Source: Firmicutes bacterium UBA6806 (GTDB taxonomy: Bacteria; Bacillota; Clostridia; Peptostreptococcales; Acidaminobacteraceae). Taken from it: a stretch of DNA of 46,971 bases. Shown piece after piece: positions 31,544-40,283 of the stretch. Positions within the stretch are counted from its first letter, which is position 1; each line of letters begins with the position of its first letter. The position numbers were made by a program, and so were the translations under genes. Under the pieces are notes generated by a model. That model saw only the letters and a list, made by a program, of their open reading frames with translations, was not told the origin of the DNA and ran no database searches. The stretch covers positions 1-46,971 of the forward strand of contig DKFC01000028.1 of NCBI GenBank assembly GCA_002452745.1, read 5' to 3'.

Positions 31544-33553
31544 TCAAACTCTATACTGACTTACTTGTTCAAATAGGCTGGTCGCCATCTTAGATAAATG
31601 CTCGGATGCGGCAGCAATTTCTTCTGACACAGCGGTTTGTTCCTCTGTCGCCGCACTGACTTCTTGTGTCCTTGCACTGGTTCTCTCCATCACATCTGAA
31701 ATGTTCTCGACAGAGGCATTTACCGAATCGCCAAGACTTTGAGTTTCATTGATTTTATTGACTACCAACTCAATGGACTCAGAGGTGTGCGCAATTAATT
31801 TGAGGATTTCTGAAAACGCATTGCCAGTATTGTCAATTGCAATGACTCCTTGCTCAATCGCTTCGCTCTCAGCCTGTGTAAAGTTATTTGCCTCGTGAAT
31901 TTCAATTTGAATTTCATTGATTAGAAGGTTGATACCATTAGCAGATGTCTGAGAGTCATTTGCCAATTTTCTAATTTCCTCCGCAACAACCGCAAACCCT
32001 TTGCCAGCCTCGCCAGCTCTTGCCGCTTCTATGGCGGCATTTAACGCCAATAGATTCGTCTGATCTGCAATAGCCGCAATGGTATCTGAAATACGGTTGA
32101 TTTTATCAGATTGTTCATTCAGCTTATTAATCACATCAATAGTTTTTTCGCTACTCACCTTGATTTCAGCCATTTTATCTATGGTATCATAAATTAAATT
32201 TTGACTGTTCTCAGCAGTTTTCATCACTTCTTCCGCTTCGTTGAATATCTTTCGGGATTCATTTGACGAAGCGTCTAATTTCATTTTCATATCCCCCACT
32301 AAGTTTCGAGTAGACATGATATCATTTGCCTGAACTTCAACCCCTCTGCTGATTTCCTGAATTGCCATAGTCACATCACTGGCGGCTTTTCCACCCTCTT
32401 CTGCCGAGGCCGCCATTTGCTGGCTTGAAGTGGAAAGCACCTCAGAAGTCTTGATAATATCTGTGACAATCTGGTTAAAGCTAGAGAGCATGAAATTGAG
32501 TGCCTTGCTAATTTGATGAATTTCATCCCCATCATCCTGCACCTGATCTACATGAACAGTCAAGTCTCCCTCTGCTGCCACAAGCATTACGGATTTCATC
32601 TTGTTGATACGTCTGACGATGTATCTTGACAGTATAAAAGAGGCAGTCATGCCCAAGATAAACATCACGAAGCCGGCGAACATAATTGTCTTCTGCATAG
32701 ATTTGACAGGTGCTAAATACTCGCTTTGTGCCGCGTTTATGCTAATTGAATAAGGGCCAAACCCAGCATACATATTCAATTTAGCGATGTTGTTATGTGT
32801 ATATTTTATTTTCCCCATTTTTCCTTGAACCATGTCGCTCTCAGCAGCAGATAATTCAGGGATTCCCATATCTCCAATTTTGTTATGCATTACATATTCT
32901 TCATTTGGATGCGCAATAATCAAACCCGATTCATCTATCATGTAGGCATATCCCAGTTCGCCCACTTTGATCTTGCTGATTTCCTCCATCACGGGTTTCA
33001 TTTTAACCGCTGCAGCCAAATAGCCAATTGTATTGCTGGAACTATTTTTCACAGGGTAAACGTACATTCTGACCAATTCGTTTGTGTCTTTAGAATTGAC
33101 AATTTCAGACCACAGGGCATTTCCCTTTTTGGCATCGCCAAAATAAGCTCTATCTGAAATACTGATTCCCTTAAGCGACCCCCCCTGACTATCTGCGATG
33201 ATATCGCCAGATTCGTCAGCAATGAAGACAGCTTCCACCACAGCGTCATTGCTCTCTTTAAATGCTTTCAAATAACTGTTGACTGATTGGTTTTCTTCTG
33301 TTGACAATCGACTTGATTTCAAGTCCTTTACAACTGGCATATCCCCAATAATATGCAGTAAATCCTCAACATTGGCCTGTTCGGTTTCAAGCCCGCCAAT
33401 CAATCCAGTCAATTGACTCATCAAATTTGTCTCAACTTCTTTTTCGATTGCTGTACTGGAATACTTGAAGCTGATTGCACTGATAATCAGTACAATGGAT
33501 AAAACCAATAACCCTGTGCTCACCATGAGCTTTGCCATTAAGCTTTTTTTCAT
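31544..33553 (-). CDS. Methyl-accepting chemotaxis protein with Cache sensor domain
   Basis: This 669-residue transmembrane chemoreceptor has a first membrane segment (about 7-27), an extracellular double-Cache domain (FIADESGDIIADSQGGSLKG, ISDRAYFGDAKKG and GYAYMIDESGLIIAHPNEEY are typical), a second membrane segment (about 282-303), HAMP, and a complete signalling domain. The tip that binds CheA and CheW is intact (DQTNLLALNAAIEAARAGEA). The start follows GGGAG. The ligand is unknown; Cache receptors often sense amino or organic acids. No che genes are adjacent, so it works with a distant chemotaxis cluster. Confidence 0.95.
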   Translation of the reverse strand: MKKSLMAKLMVSTGLLVLSIVLIISAISFKYSSTAIEKEVETNLMSQLTGLIGGLETEQANVEDLLHIIGDMPVVKDLKSSRLSTEENQSVNSYLKAFKESNDAVVEAVFIADESGDIIADSQGGSLKGISISDRAYFGDAKKGNALWSEIVNSKDTNELVRMYVYPVKNSSSNTIGYLAAAVKMKPVMEEISKIKVGELGYAYMIDESGLIIAHPNEEYVMHNKIGDMGIPELSAAESDMVQGKMGKIKYTHNNIAKLNMYAGFGPYSISINAAQSEYLAPVKSMQKTIMFAGFVMFILGMTASFILSRYIVRRINKMKSVMLVAAEGDLTVHVDQVQDDGDEIHQISKALNFMLSSFNQIVTDIIKTSEVLSTSSQQMAASAEEGGKAASDVTMAIQEISRGVEVQANDIMSTRNLVGDMKMKLDASSNESRKIFNEAEEVMKTAENSQNLIYDTIDKMAEIKVSSEKTIDVINKLNEQSDKINRISDTIAAIADQTNLLALNAAIEAARAGEAGKGFAVVAEEIRKLANDSQTSANGINLLINEIQIEIHEANNFTQAESEAIEQGVIAIDNTGNAFSEILKLIAHTSESIELVVNKINETQSLGDSVNASVENISDVMERTSARTQEVSAATEEQTAVSEEIAAASEHLSKMATSLFEQVSQYRV

Positions 33554-34002
33554 AATTTTCTCCCACTTAACACTTGATAGAAGACAAAGCGTCCCTACCC
33601 TTTCTATTTTTTCTATCTATTGGCAAGGTGTTTCCAAATTATACACACGCAGATTACTGTATTTTATGTATTCGTTTCAGAAACATCTAATAAAATTATA
33701 ACTAACTTGGAAAAGACTTTCAAGCAGTTTGTTAATTTTTAAACTTCTTATTAACATTTCTTAACTTCCAATCGTTTTTTTGTCATTTTCGATAAATTTA
33801 TAGGTTATTATATCAATATACATTAATGATTTAAGAGGTATTTTAATCTCTGTAACCGTTCTCATGAAAAAAACTTAACGATTCGCAACACAAAATTTGA
33901 TATAATAGACTTGATAAATCTCGGATGTTCATGAAATATCAACCAGAATTCAAACCATTCATTGGTTATCCGGGGCAACTATGAAATCCAATGGAGACTT
34001 TT
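33554..34002. other. 449-base gap between divergent genes
   Basis: This AT-rich stretch separates the chemoreceptor gene (minus) from the XRE-PAS regulator (plus). A TATAAT near 33907 (plus) and another TATAAT on the minus strand near 33640 could be -10 elements, but neither has a convincing -35. I see no gene, repeat or riboswitch; a c-di-GMP aptamer was looked for and not found. Confidence 0.5.
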
Positions 34003-35082
34003 ATGCTGGGAAAGTTAATCAGAGAATTAAGAAGTTTAAACATCAGTCAGAGGGAGCTGGCTCAGAAAATTGGAGTCAGCCATTCTTATATAAGCAAACT
34101 GGAAGCGGGAATGAGTTCCATCCCAACTGACGAAATTCTAGAGAGACTGTCTGAAGTTCTGGAATGTGATTTATCTATTTTTTATATTGCATGTGGCAAG
34201 ATTCCACCTGATAAACTGGCGATTAATGTCAACGCTCCTTCTATCTACAGCGAACTCGAACACTTCCTTAGAACGAGGTTCATCTGTGCAGAGCAAATGA
34301 AACACGACATTGAGGTCATGCAATTTGCCTATGATCATTCTGAGGTTGCAAGTTTTATCTATAATATGGATACTGAAAAATTTGCTTATATCAATAAAAA
34401 TGGCTTTTCATTTCTAAAGAAGGCCTTCCCTGAACGCATGACTGAAGAAATCCTCAAAGAATATATACAAATTTATCAAAATCGAAAAAAACTCTCTCTC
34501 CCCGATTCCTATCTCTTGACGATTGAATCTGGAGGAGAGCATGCACTTATGGACCTTCATCTGGAGAAGTTTTGTTACAAAGAAACTGAGTATCTCTTGA
34601 TACAGCTTCACGATAAGATCCCAATGGATCGCTTTAATCAATATGCATGGAACAGCCGCGCACATTTTTCTGGTGTCTTTTCTCACGCACTCAAGGCTGT
34701 CATGGTCATCGAGCGACTAGATGATGACAGCATGGGGAAGATCAAACACGTTAATGATGCAGCCTGCACACTTTTGGAGTACACCCAAGATGAATGCCTC
34801 TCTTTAACGGGCATGGCTGCTTTTGAACTTCAAACTGATACCACACTTGCTAGATTAAAGCGACTTTTAAAGGAGAATCGCTCCCATGATATCTCTGTAT
34901 TCAAAACCAAGTCAGGACTCTTTGTTCCTGTGGAAATCCATTCGCATACAGGGACATGGGGAAATCATCAATTTTACATGCTCATATTCTCAGACCTTAA
35001 CACATTTAAGCTCCCACCTGCTGATTCAGTGAAGACAGCGGTAGCTGATGATGAGTCCAACACTATTTCTATTGTGCTGTAA
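34003..35082 (+). CDS. XRE-family regulator with C-terminal PAS domains
   Basis: This 359-residue regulator begins with a Cro/CI-type helix-turn-helix (residues 1-60; ISQRELAQKIGVSHSYISKLEAG). Two PAS-like regions follow, one around residues 115-210 (FIYNMDTEKFAYINKNGF) and one around 225-345 (VMVIERLDDDSMGKIKHVNDAACTLLEYTQDE). The PAS parts probably bind a small ligand or cofactor and alter DNA binding or dimerisation. The ATG at 34003 has GGAG six bases upstream; an ATG 12 bases earlier overlaps that site. It is transcribed alone. Its targets are unknown. Confidence 0.82.
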   Translation: MLGKLIRELRSLNISQRELAQKIGVSHSYISKLEAGMSSIPTDEILERLSEVLECDLSIFYIACGKIPPDKLAINVNAPSIYSELEHFLRTRFICAEQMKHDIEVMQFAYDHSEVASFIYNMDTEKFAYINKNGFSFLKKAFPERMTEEILKEYIQIYQNRKKLSLPDSYLLTIESGGEHALMDLHLEKFCYKETEYLLIQLHDKIPMDRFNQYAWNSRAHFSGVFSHALKAVMVIERLDDDSMGKIKHVNDAACTLLEYTQDECLSLTGMAAFELQTDTTLARLKRLLKENRSHDISVFKTKSGLFVPVEIHSHTGTWGNHQFYMLIFSDLNTFKLPPADSVKTAVADDESNTISIVL

Positions 35083-35085
35083 CCA

Positions 35086-35127
35086 TAAAAAACGCACTGC
35101 AAAATCCCTTATAGATTTGCAGTGCGT
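35086..35127. terminator. Terminator between the XRE-PAS and cupin genes
   Basis: ACGCACTGCAAA (35092-35103) pairs with TTTGCAGTGCGT (35116-35127). The A-run on the left serves the minus-strand cupin gene; the right end is less T-rich. Confidence 0.88.
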
Positions 35128-35134
35128 CTGTATT

Positions 35135-35458
35135 TTATGATTCTGTTTCAAATATCTTGACAATAAAGAATTCCAGCACAGCTTCATCTTGATTGCCGAT
35201 CTCCATCTTTGTGCCGCAGTCCACCTTTACAATCTGTCCTGCTCCATAATCTTCCGCCTCACCGTCATCAAACACAGCCGTCATCACGCCCTTTACAACG
35301 ATCAGATGAACAACTGCATTTGCGTTGTGAACCGGCAGTCCCTCTCCCTTTGGCAATATTGCATGATTTATATGAAAATTATCATAGTTCCCGGGCAGTT
35401 CAACCAACCTTTCAATGGCCTTTTCAATACCGACGGCATATTCATATGTCTTTCTCAC
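35135..35458 (-). CDS. Single-domain cupin protein
   Basis: This 107-residue protein is a small beta-barrel cupin: LPKGEGLPVHNANAVVHLIVVKGVMTAVFDDGEAEDYGAGQIVKVDCGTKMEI spans both cupin motifs. Only some of the metal-binding histidines of classical cupins are seen (His39 and His47 region), so metal binding is uncertain. The start is GTG, seven bases after AGGAGG. It lies downstream of the MocR gene on the same strand with a gap of about 100 bases. The function is unknown. Confidence 0.75.
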   Translation of the reverse strand: MRKTYEYAVGIEKAIERLVELPGNYDNFHINHAILPKGEGLPVHNANAVVHLIVVKGVMTAVFDDGEAEDYGAGQIVKVDCGTKMEIGNQDEAVLEFFIVKIFETES

Positions 35459-35563
35459 CCTTATACCTCCTATTCAATATCCATTTTGTCACTTAACTAC
35501 TTATACTATATCCAATTCAAAGACAAACTGCTGTAACACAAGTTACAAACGATTTTATAGGAG

Positions 35564-36877
35564 TCATATTTTTCGCTCGTCAATGAGCTTAAAAAGTTTT
35601 TCTATCCCCGCTTGAATTCTATCCGCCTTCACATTTGAAACATTTATTGGGAGCAAACGATGATTCACTTGCGCCCTTTCATAATAATAGCGGTCTATTC
35701 CTGTCAACTGAATGCCGAAAGAAGCCGCTTTTTTTAAGGAAATAGCCCTCTTCAGCTCTATGCACGCATGCACTTTAGGAGAAGCTTCGCCTGACAGCAC
35801 TGAAATTGAATCTTGCAGTGCTACTGCTCGCTGATGATACAGCGTCTTCATTTTCTTTATGCGCCTTTGGTACATGCCATTTCTTATAAAGATATCCAAT
35901 GATGCTTGAGACAAGAGTGAAGCACCCATATCATGATAAAAAAGTGCCGTTTCCACTTCAGTTACCATGGATTTAGGCAAAATTGCAAACCCTATTCTCA
36001 GCCCCGGAAAAACGATTTTAGAGAAACTCTTCAAATAGAGGACATGGCTTTTATGAACGTCATAAGCTATCAGAGGATCATTCGCTGGATTCAACTCATA
36101 ATCCCCCATGTAATCGTCTTCTACCAGATAGACATTATACCGATATGCCAGTTCTACTAGTCTCTCCTTTGAGCGTTTGCTAAGTGCCGTTCCAAGGGGA
36201 TTATGAACACGGGGCAGCAAGTAAAAAAATTTGATATTACCCTCTCTAAATAGTTTCTCAATCACCTCGAAGTCATACCCTGCTGCCTGTCTTTCAATCC
36301 ACTTTACATTTGAGCCCATGTGTCTTAATGCCTCTAAATATAAGTGATAACTTGGTTGCTCAACCAATATGACCTCTTTCTGATTTGTAAAATTCATTTT
36401 GCTGAGAATACTGAGAAGCTGCTGTGTTCCCGAAGTAATAACAATTTGTTCAGGGTCTGTGAAGATAAAATCATCTGTCATCAGCTTTGAAACAGCTCGT
36501 TTTAAAGGCAGATGTCCACCTCTTTCGCCATATCTAAAAAGCGCTTCTCTATGCTGTTTAATCGCCTGATTGATACAGAGTTGATAATCTCTATATGGAA
36601 ACAAGTTAGGATCTGGAGATGCTGCTGCAAAATCGTATACGAACTGGTTATCGCCACGTTCCTCAGAGCTATCCATCGAGAGGTAGTATCCACTCTGGGG
36701 AATAACATAAACAAGTCCCTGCTCTCTTAAGATTTCATAGGCCTTGCATGCTGTATTTTGATGACATTTATAAGTTTCGCAAATCTGCCGAACAGATGGG
36801 AGCTTATCCCCTTGCGTATAACCGTCTCCCAAAAAAGCCATTTTTAATTGGTCTGCAATTTCATAATATCTATACAT
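35564..36877 (-). CDS. MocR/GntR-type regulator with aminotransferase domain
   Basis: This 437-residue protein has an N-terminal GntR winged helix (LPSVRQICETYKCHQNTACKAYEILREQGLVY, about residues 25-60) fused to a PLP-dependent aminotransferase fold. The PLP lysine is near 287 in YLKSFSKIVFPGLRIGF, and VYLVEDDYMGDYE supplies the conserved Asp. MocR proteins use PLP as an effector site and rarely catalyse transamination. The ATG at 36877 follows AGAGAGG. It is divergent from an EamA-type transporter, and a compact promoter-operator lies between, so this regulator probably controls the transporter and itself. Confidence 0.9.
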   Translation of the reverse strand: MYRYYEIADQLKMAFLGDGYTQGDKLPSVRQICETYKCHQNTACKAYEILREQGLVYVIPQSGYYLSMDSSEERGDNQFVYDFAAASPDPNLFPYRDYQLCINQAIKQHREALFRYGERGGHLPLKRAVSKLMTDDFIFTDPEQIVITSGTQQLLSILSKMNFTNQKEVILVEQPSYHLYLEALRHMGSNVKWIERQAAGYDFEVIEKLFREGNIKFFYLLPRVHNPLGTALSKRSKERLVELAYRYNVYLVEDDYMGDYELNPANDPLIAYDVHKSHVLYLKSFSKIVFPGLRIGFAILPKSMVTEVETALFYHDMGASLLSQASLDIFIRNGMYQRRIKKMKTLYHQRAVALQDSISVLSGEASPKVHACIELKRAISLKKAASFGIQLTGIDRYYYERAQVNHRLLPINVSNVKADRIQAGIEKLFKLIDERKI

Positions 36878-36904
36878 ACACACCTCTCTATGTTTTAAAC
36901 GATT

Positions 36905-36944
36905 AACTGTAGCGTTACAGTTTGATATTAATACATTGTATCAA
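36905..36944. promoter_or_regulatory. Two palindromes in the MocR-EamA intergenic region
   Basis: AACTGTA-GCGT-TACAGTT (36905-36922) is a perfect 7-bp inverted repeat. It is directly followed by TTGATA (36922-36927) and TATCAA (36939-36944), a second repeat that overlaps the -10 of the MocR promoter. This is a likely autoregulatory operator. Confidence 0.6.
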
Positions 36945-36963
36945 GCCTTTCACCATGTTTCAA
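36935..36963 (-). promoter_or_regulatory. Promoter of the MocR gene
   Basis: TACAAT (36935-36940 on the complement) and TTGAAA (36958-36963) are exactly 17 bases apart. Confidence 0.7.
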
Positions 36964-37076
36964 TAAGAGTAGGAACGGTGACTTCCTGTAGATTTATAGC
37001 CCATTATGATGTTATCTTCATCATTTCATGATGCTGTTTGAGACTTTATATTTACCCAAAGGAGAGTTATAAACTT

Positions 37077-37991
37077 ATGAACCTTAAACGTATGAACTTT
37101 AAATTGCTGCCCATATTGTTGGCCTTGACCTATTCATTTATAATAGGCCTATCCTTTTTGTTCACCAAACTGGTTGTGCCCTATGCACCGCCACTGCTGG
37201 TACTGGCACACAGATTCAGTTTTGCAGTGATTTTCTATGCTCTATTTCTGTTGATTATCAGGCATCCATTTAATATTAATCGCAAGCTAATTTTGAAAGT
37301 ACTCCCTATTTTAGCCTTTTATCCTGTTTTGTTTTTTCTGCTTCAAATTCTAGGGCTTCTCAGAAGCTCATCATCGGAGGCAGGAATCATCTTTGCCGTT
37401 GCACCTGTTTTAATCGTCATCATTTCGGCCCTTCTCGGTAACTATCCCAACAAATATCAAGTGATTGGAGTCATCTTATCTGTTGGAGGCGTTGTGGGCA
37501 TGTTTATAGCCGGGGGCGTCTCCTTACACTCTGGCAGTGGTTTAGGGCTGTTTTTACTGTTTTTATCCACCCTTTCATCAGCCCTTTACACGATTATGAT
37601 TAAGCGATTGGTGGCAGTCTACGACGTACATGATCTGACTTTCTCTATTGTTTTAGCTGGCTTCATCGCCTTTAATTCAGCTTATTTTATACAGTGTGCT
37701 ATTTCTGGTGAAACGCCAAGTTATGTTGCCCCCCTGCTGATTCCCCAATATTTATTTGGTGTTGCTTATCTTGGTATCCTGTCGTCTGTTGTATCCTCTT
37801 TTTTATCGAATTACATCTTAAAGAGTATGTCCCCACCACAATTCAGTGTCTTTTCAAATTTAGCAACGCTCATAAGCGTCGGTGCAGGCGCTTTGCTCCT
37901 TGGCGAAACGCTCCATATTCACCATTATGTAGGCGGTCTTTTTATTTTGACTGGGGTCATTATCACCAATTTTAGTAGGGGGAGTCGATAG
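37077..37991 (+). CDS. EamA/DMT-family transporter
   Basis: This 304-residue membrane protein has about ten hydrophobic segments arranged as two EamA repeats (first repeat begins LLALTYSFIIGLSFLFTKLVVPYAPPLLVLAHRFSF; second includes LFLLFLSTLSSALYTIMIKRLV). DMT transporters mostly export amino acids or other metabolites. The ATG at 37077 is ten bases after GGAGAG. It is divergent from the MocR regulator. A MocR-controlled exporter often handles an amino acid or PLP-related compound; the substrate here is unknown. Confidence 0.88.
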   Translation: MNLKRMNFKLLPILLALTYSFIIGLSFLFTKLVVPYAPPLLVLAHRFSFAVIFYALFLLIIRHPFNINRKLILKVLPILAFYPVLFFLLQILGLLRSSSSEAGIIFAVAPVLIVIISALLGNYPNKYQVIGVILSVGGVVGMFIAGGVSLHSGSGLGLFLLFLSTLSSALYTIMIKRLVAVYDVHDLTFSIVLAGFIAFNSAYFIQCAISGETPSYVAPLLIPQYLFGVAYLGILSSVVSSFLSNYILKSMSPPQFSVFSNLATLISVGAGALLLGETLHIHHYVGGLFILTGVIITNFSRGSR

Positions 37992-37994
37992 GAG

Positions 37995-38056
37995 ATTAAA
38001 AGGGGGAGAATCCACAAACTCAACAATCTGAGCGCTCGGACTCTCCCCCTTGATTT
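37995..38056. terminator. Shared terminator of the EamA and glmS genes
   Basis: AAGGGGGAGA (38000-38009) pairs perfectly with TCTCCCCCTT (38042-38051), with TCC/GGA continuing inward. Both flanks are A/T-rich. Confidence 0.85.
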
Positions 38057-38090
38057 AAATTTAGTTTTAAACGGCCTACAATTTATTCTA

Positions 38091-39917
38091 CTATTCCACT
38101 GTAACCGACTTTGCTAAGTTTCTTGGTTTATCCACATCATTTCCTCTAAGTGATGAAATATAATAGGCCATCAACTGCATTGGAACGACTGCTAAAATTG
38201 GAGCAAGCAAGTCCATTGTCTTCGGAATATAGAACACTTCATCCGCTGATTTTTCAATCTCAGTTTTTCCCTCTTTTGCAATGGCAAAGACATGTGCGCC
38301 CCTTGCTTTCACCTCTTTGATGTTGGATACCATTTTTTCATAGAGTCTATCCTGCGTCGCCAAAGAAACCACAAACGTCTGGTCCTCAATCAAAGCAATT
38401 GTACCGTGTTTTAGCTCGCCAGCTGCTATTGCAAATGAATTGATATAAGAGATCTCCTTTAATTTTAGCGAGGCTTCAAAAGCGAGATCCGCATCCAGTC
38501 CTCTCCCCATGAAGAATACCTTCTCATTGTTGAACTGACTAGCGGCAAGTCTTTGGATAGCTTCGCTCTGATCCAATATGCTCTGTATATGTTCTGGCAT
38601 TTTCTTAATCTCAGTTACAATCTCCCTAATCTCAGCAGTTGTCATTGCCCCATTTAATTTTGCAAAGTGAAGTGCAATCAAATAAAATGCCGTGAGCTGT
38701 GTGGTAAATGCCTTTGTGGATGCCACGCCGATTTCAGGTCCAGCCCATGTATAAAAAACATCATCAGATTCACGTGCCACAGAACTTCCCACCACGTTTA
38801 CGATGCTCATAATCCTAGCACCCTTTCTTTTCGCCTCTCTGATAGACTGAAGCGTATCCAGCGTTTCACCAGATTGGGAGACCGCTATAAACAACGTGTT
38901 TTCATCAATAAATGGATCTCTATATCTAAACTCCGAAGCCACATCACACTCCACTGGAATTTTAGCTAGATTCTCAAAGGCACGCCTTCCTATTAATCCA
39001 GCATGATACGCTGTTCCACATGCGACAATATAAATCTTGTTGATTTTTTTGAGATCCTCTGCACTGATGTTGATTCCCTCTAAGTTGATGTCGTCATTTT
39101 TATCTAAACGCCTCATAAACGTCTCACGAACGCCTTTTGGCTGTTCGTGAATTTCTTTTAATGTAAAGTGCTCATAGCCTTCTTTTTCTGCCGATTCCAT
39201 ATCCCAAGTGACTTTAAACACATCCCTTTCAACAACTTGTCCAAATGCATTTCGAATGGTAACGCCCTCTCTCTTCAACTCCACCACTTCGTCATTTTCA
39301 ATCAACAGCATATCCCTCGTGTATTTTAAAAGAGCCGGAATATCCGAAGCTATGAAGTTTTCCCCCTGTCCTAGCCCCACGATTAACGGACTGTCTTTTC
39401 TAACTGCGATTAACCGATCTGGCTCATCTTTGGCAATAACACCAATGGCATAAGCCCCTTCCATTTTCTCCACAGCCTTGTTCACCGCTTCAAGCAAGTC
39501 GCCTTCATAGTAATAGTCTACTAGATGTGCAATGACTTCTGTGTCTGTTTCCGACTTAAAAGCTACTTTTTTATCGTGAATCAACCAATCCTTTATTTCC
39601 ATGTAGTTTTCAATAATTCCGTTGTGGATAACAGCAATCGTACTGTTCTCATTTGTATGAGGATGTGCGTTTAAATCAGACGGAGCACCGTGAGTTGCCC
39701 ATCTAGTATGGCCAATTCCCAAAACTGTGTCCATGGAAACATCCAGTGTATCCTCTAAATTTTTCAGTCTCCCCTTTGACTTAAACACTTTAATTTCCTG
39801 ATTGGTGTTGATGGCGATTCCCGCAGAGTCATATCCTCTGTACTCCAATTTTGAAAGTCCCTCCATCAAATACGGAATTGCCTTATTGCTGCCTATATAT
39901 CCTACGATTCCACACAT
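38091..39917 (-). CDS. glmS: Glutamine-fructose-6-phosphate aminotransferase
   Basis: This 608-residue enzyme makes glucosamine-6-phosphate from fructose-6-phosphate and glutamine, the first step of amino-sugar and cell-wall synthesis. The amidotransferase half starts with MCGIVGYIG, with Cys2 as the nucleophile after Met removal; GHTRWATHGAPSDLNAHPH follows. Two SIS sugar-binding halves include SQSGETLDT and the C-terminal LAKSVTVE. The start at 39917 follows AAGGAG and is fixed by the need for an N-terminal Cys. Its mRNA leader holds a self-cleaving ribozyme that responds to the product. Confidence 0.97.
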   Translation of the reverse strand: MCGIVGYIGSNKAIPYLMEGLSKLEYRGYDSAGIAINTNQEIKVFKSKGRLKNLEDTLDVSMDTVLGIGHTRWATHGAPSDLNAHPHTNENSTIAVIHNGIIENYMEIKDWLIHDKKVAFKSETDTEVIAHLVDYYYEGDLLEAVNKAVEKMEGAYAIGVIAKDEPDRLIAVRKDSPLIVGLGQGENFIASDIPALLKYTRDMLLIENDEVVELKREGVTIRNAFGQVVERDVFKVTWDMESAEKEGYEHFTLKEIHEQPKGVRETFMRRLDKNDDINLEGINISAEDLKKINKIYIVACGTAYHAGLIGRRAFENLAKIPVECDVASEFRYRDPFIDENTLFIAVSQSGETLDTLQSIREAKRKGARIMSIVNVVGSSVARESDDVFYTWAGPEIGVASTKAFTTQLTAFYLIALHFAKLNGAMTTAEIREIVTEIKKMPEHIQSILDQSEAIQRLAASQFNNEKVFFMGRGLDADLAFEASLKLKEISYINSFAIAAGELKHGTIALIEDQTFVVSLATQDRLYEKMVSNIKEVKARGAHVFAIAKEGKTEIEKSADEVFYIPKTMDLLAPILAVVPMQLMAYYISSLRGNDVDKPRNLAKSVTVE

Positions 39918-40001
39918 ATTCTCTATCTCCTTATCAATCAATGAACGTTTTTTATTTGGTAATTTTAAGTTATTAAATCATATTTTCCCATTTTAGTGCA
40001 A

Positions 40002-40027
40002 TAAAAAAACACCCTATCAAGGTGCTT
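40002..40027 (-). terminator. Terminator-like hairpin between the glmS ribozyme and glmS
   Basis: On the minus strand AAGCACC pairs with GGTGTTT around TTGATAG, followed by a run of U. Upstream, GTGCGTC-CAAA-GAC-CAA-GCAC can pair with the same GCAC, making an alternative structure. Both lie in the leader, before the coding region. Confidence 0.6.
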
Positions 40028-40190
40028 GGTCTTTGGACGCACTTATAGCCTAGTATCAACCTACCACTTTTGTCTCCCAAATCACTTTAGGGATTTGTAT
40101 GGTATTTGTCGGTGTTGATAACACCGCGGGGCACCCGCCGAATTTTCGATTAACCCCGCCCTCGTCAACTGCACTTGCAGCTCTGGCGCT
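40025..40190 (-). ncRNA. glmS self-cleaving ribozyme
   Basis: The minus strand reads AGCGCCAGAGCTGCAAGTGC, then AGTTGACGAGG, GGGGTTAATCGAA and TTCGGCGGGTGCC, which are the conserved core elements of the glmS ribozyme, in order. Cleavage is expected between A at 40190 and G at 40189 when glucosamine-6-phosphate binds, leading to decay of glmS mRNA. Further hairpins (GGTGTT/AACACC, CAAATC/GATTTG) fit the P3-P4 part. The leader explains the 366-base gap between glpK and glmS. Confidence 0.95.
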
Positions 40191-40215
40191 TGTATTCAGT
40201 TTTTAATTGCGACAT
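40165..40215 (-). CDS. Putative 16-residue leader peptide across the glmS ribozyme cleavage site
   Basis: An ATG at 40215 follows AGGAGG (40222-40227 on the complement) by six bases, an ideal ribosome binding site. It opens a frame coding for MSQLKTEYKRQSCKCS and stops at TGA inside the conserved ribozyme core. The ribozyme cuts within codon 9. No protein function is expected; translation itself would disturb folding of the ribozyme 5' part. Whether it is translated is not known. The strong Shine-Dalgarno next to a start codon, far from glmS, is otherwise hard to explain. Confidence 0.5.
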   Translation of the reverse strand: MSQLKTEYKRQSCKCS

Positions 40216-40237
40216 ATCCTCCCTCCTCTCTAAGGTC

Positions 40238-40266
40238 ATTATAGCATAAGAAAAAAAAGGTGACAA
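40238..40266 (-). promoter_or_regulatory. glmS promoter
   Basis: TGCTATAAT (extended -10; TATAAT at 40238-40243 on the complement) and TTGTCA (40261-40266) are 17 bases apart, just after the glpK stop codon. Confidence 0.8.
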
Positions 40267-40283
40267 TGTTATTTTACAAAGGT

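Noticed and set aside
33554..34002. Possible c-di-GMP riboswitch before the chemoreceptor gene (GGGACGC and GGAAACACC stretches on the minus strand)
   Set aside because: The conserved GEMM order and tetraloop-receptor elements are not present, and no terminator or ribosome-binding-site sequestering stem follows.
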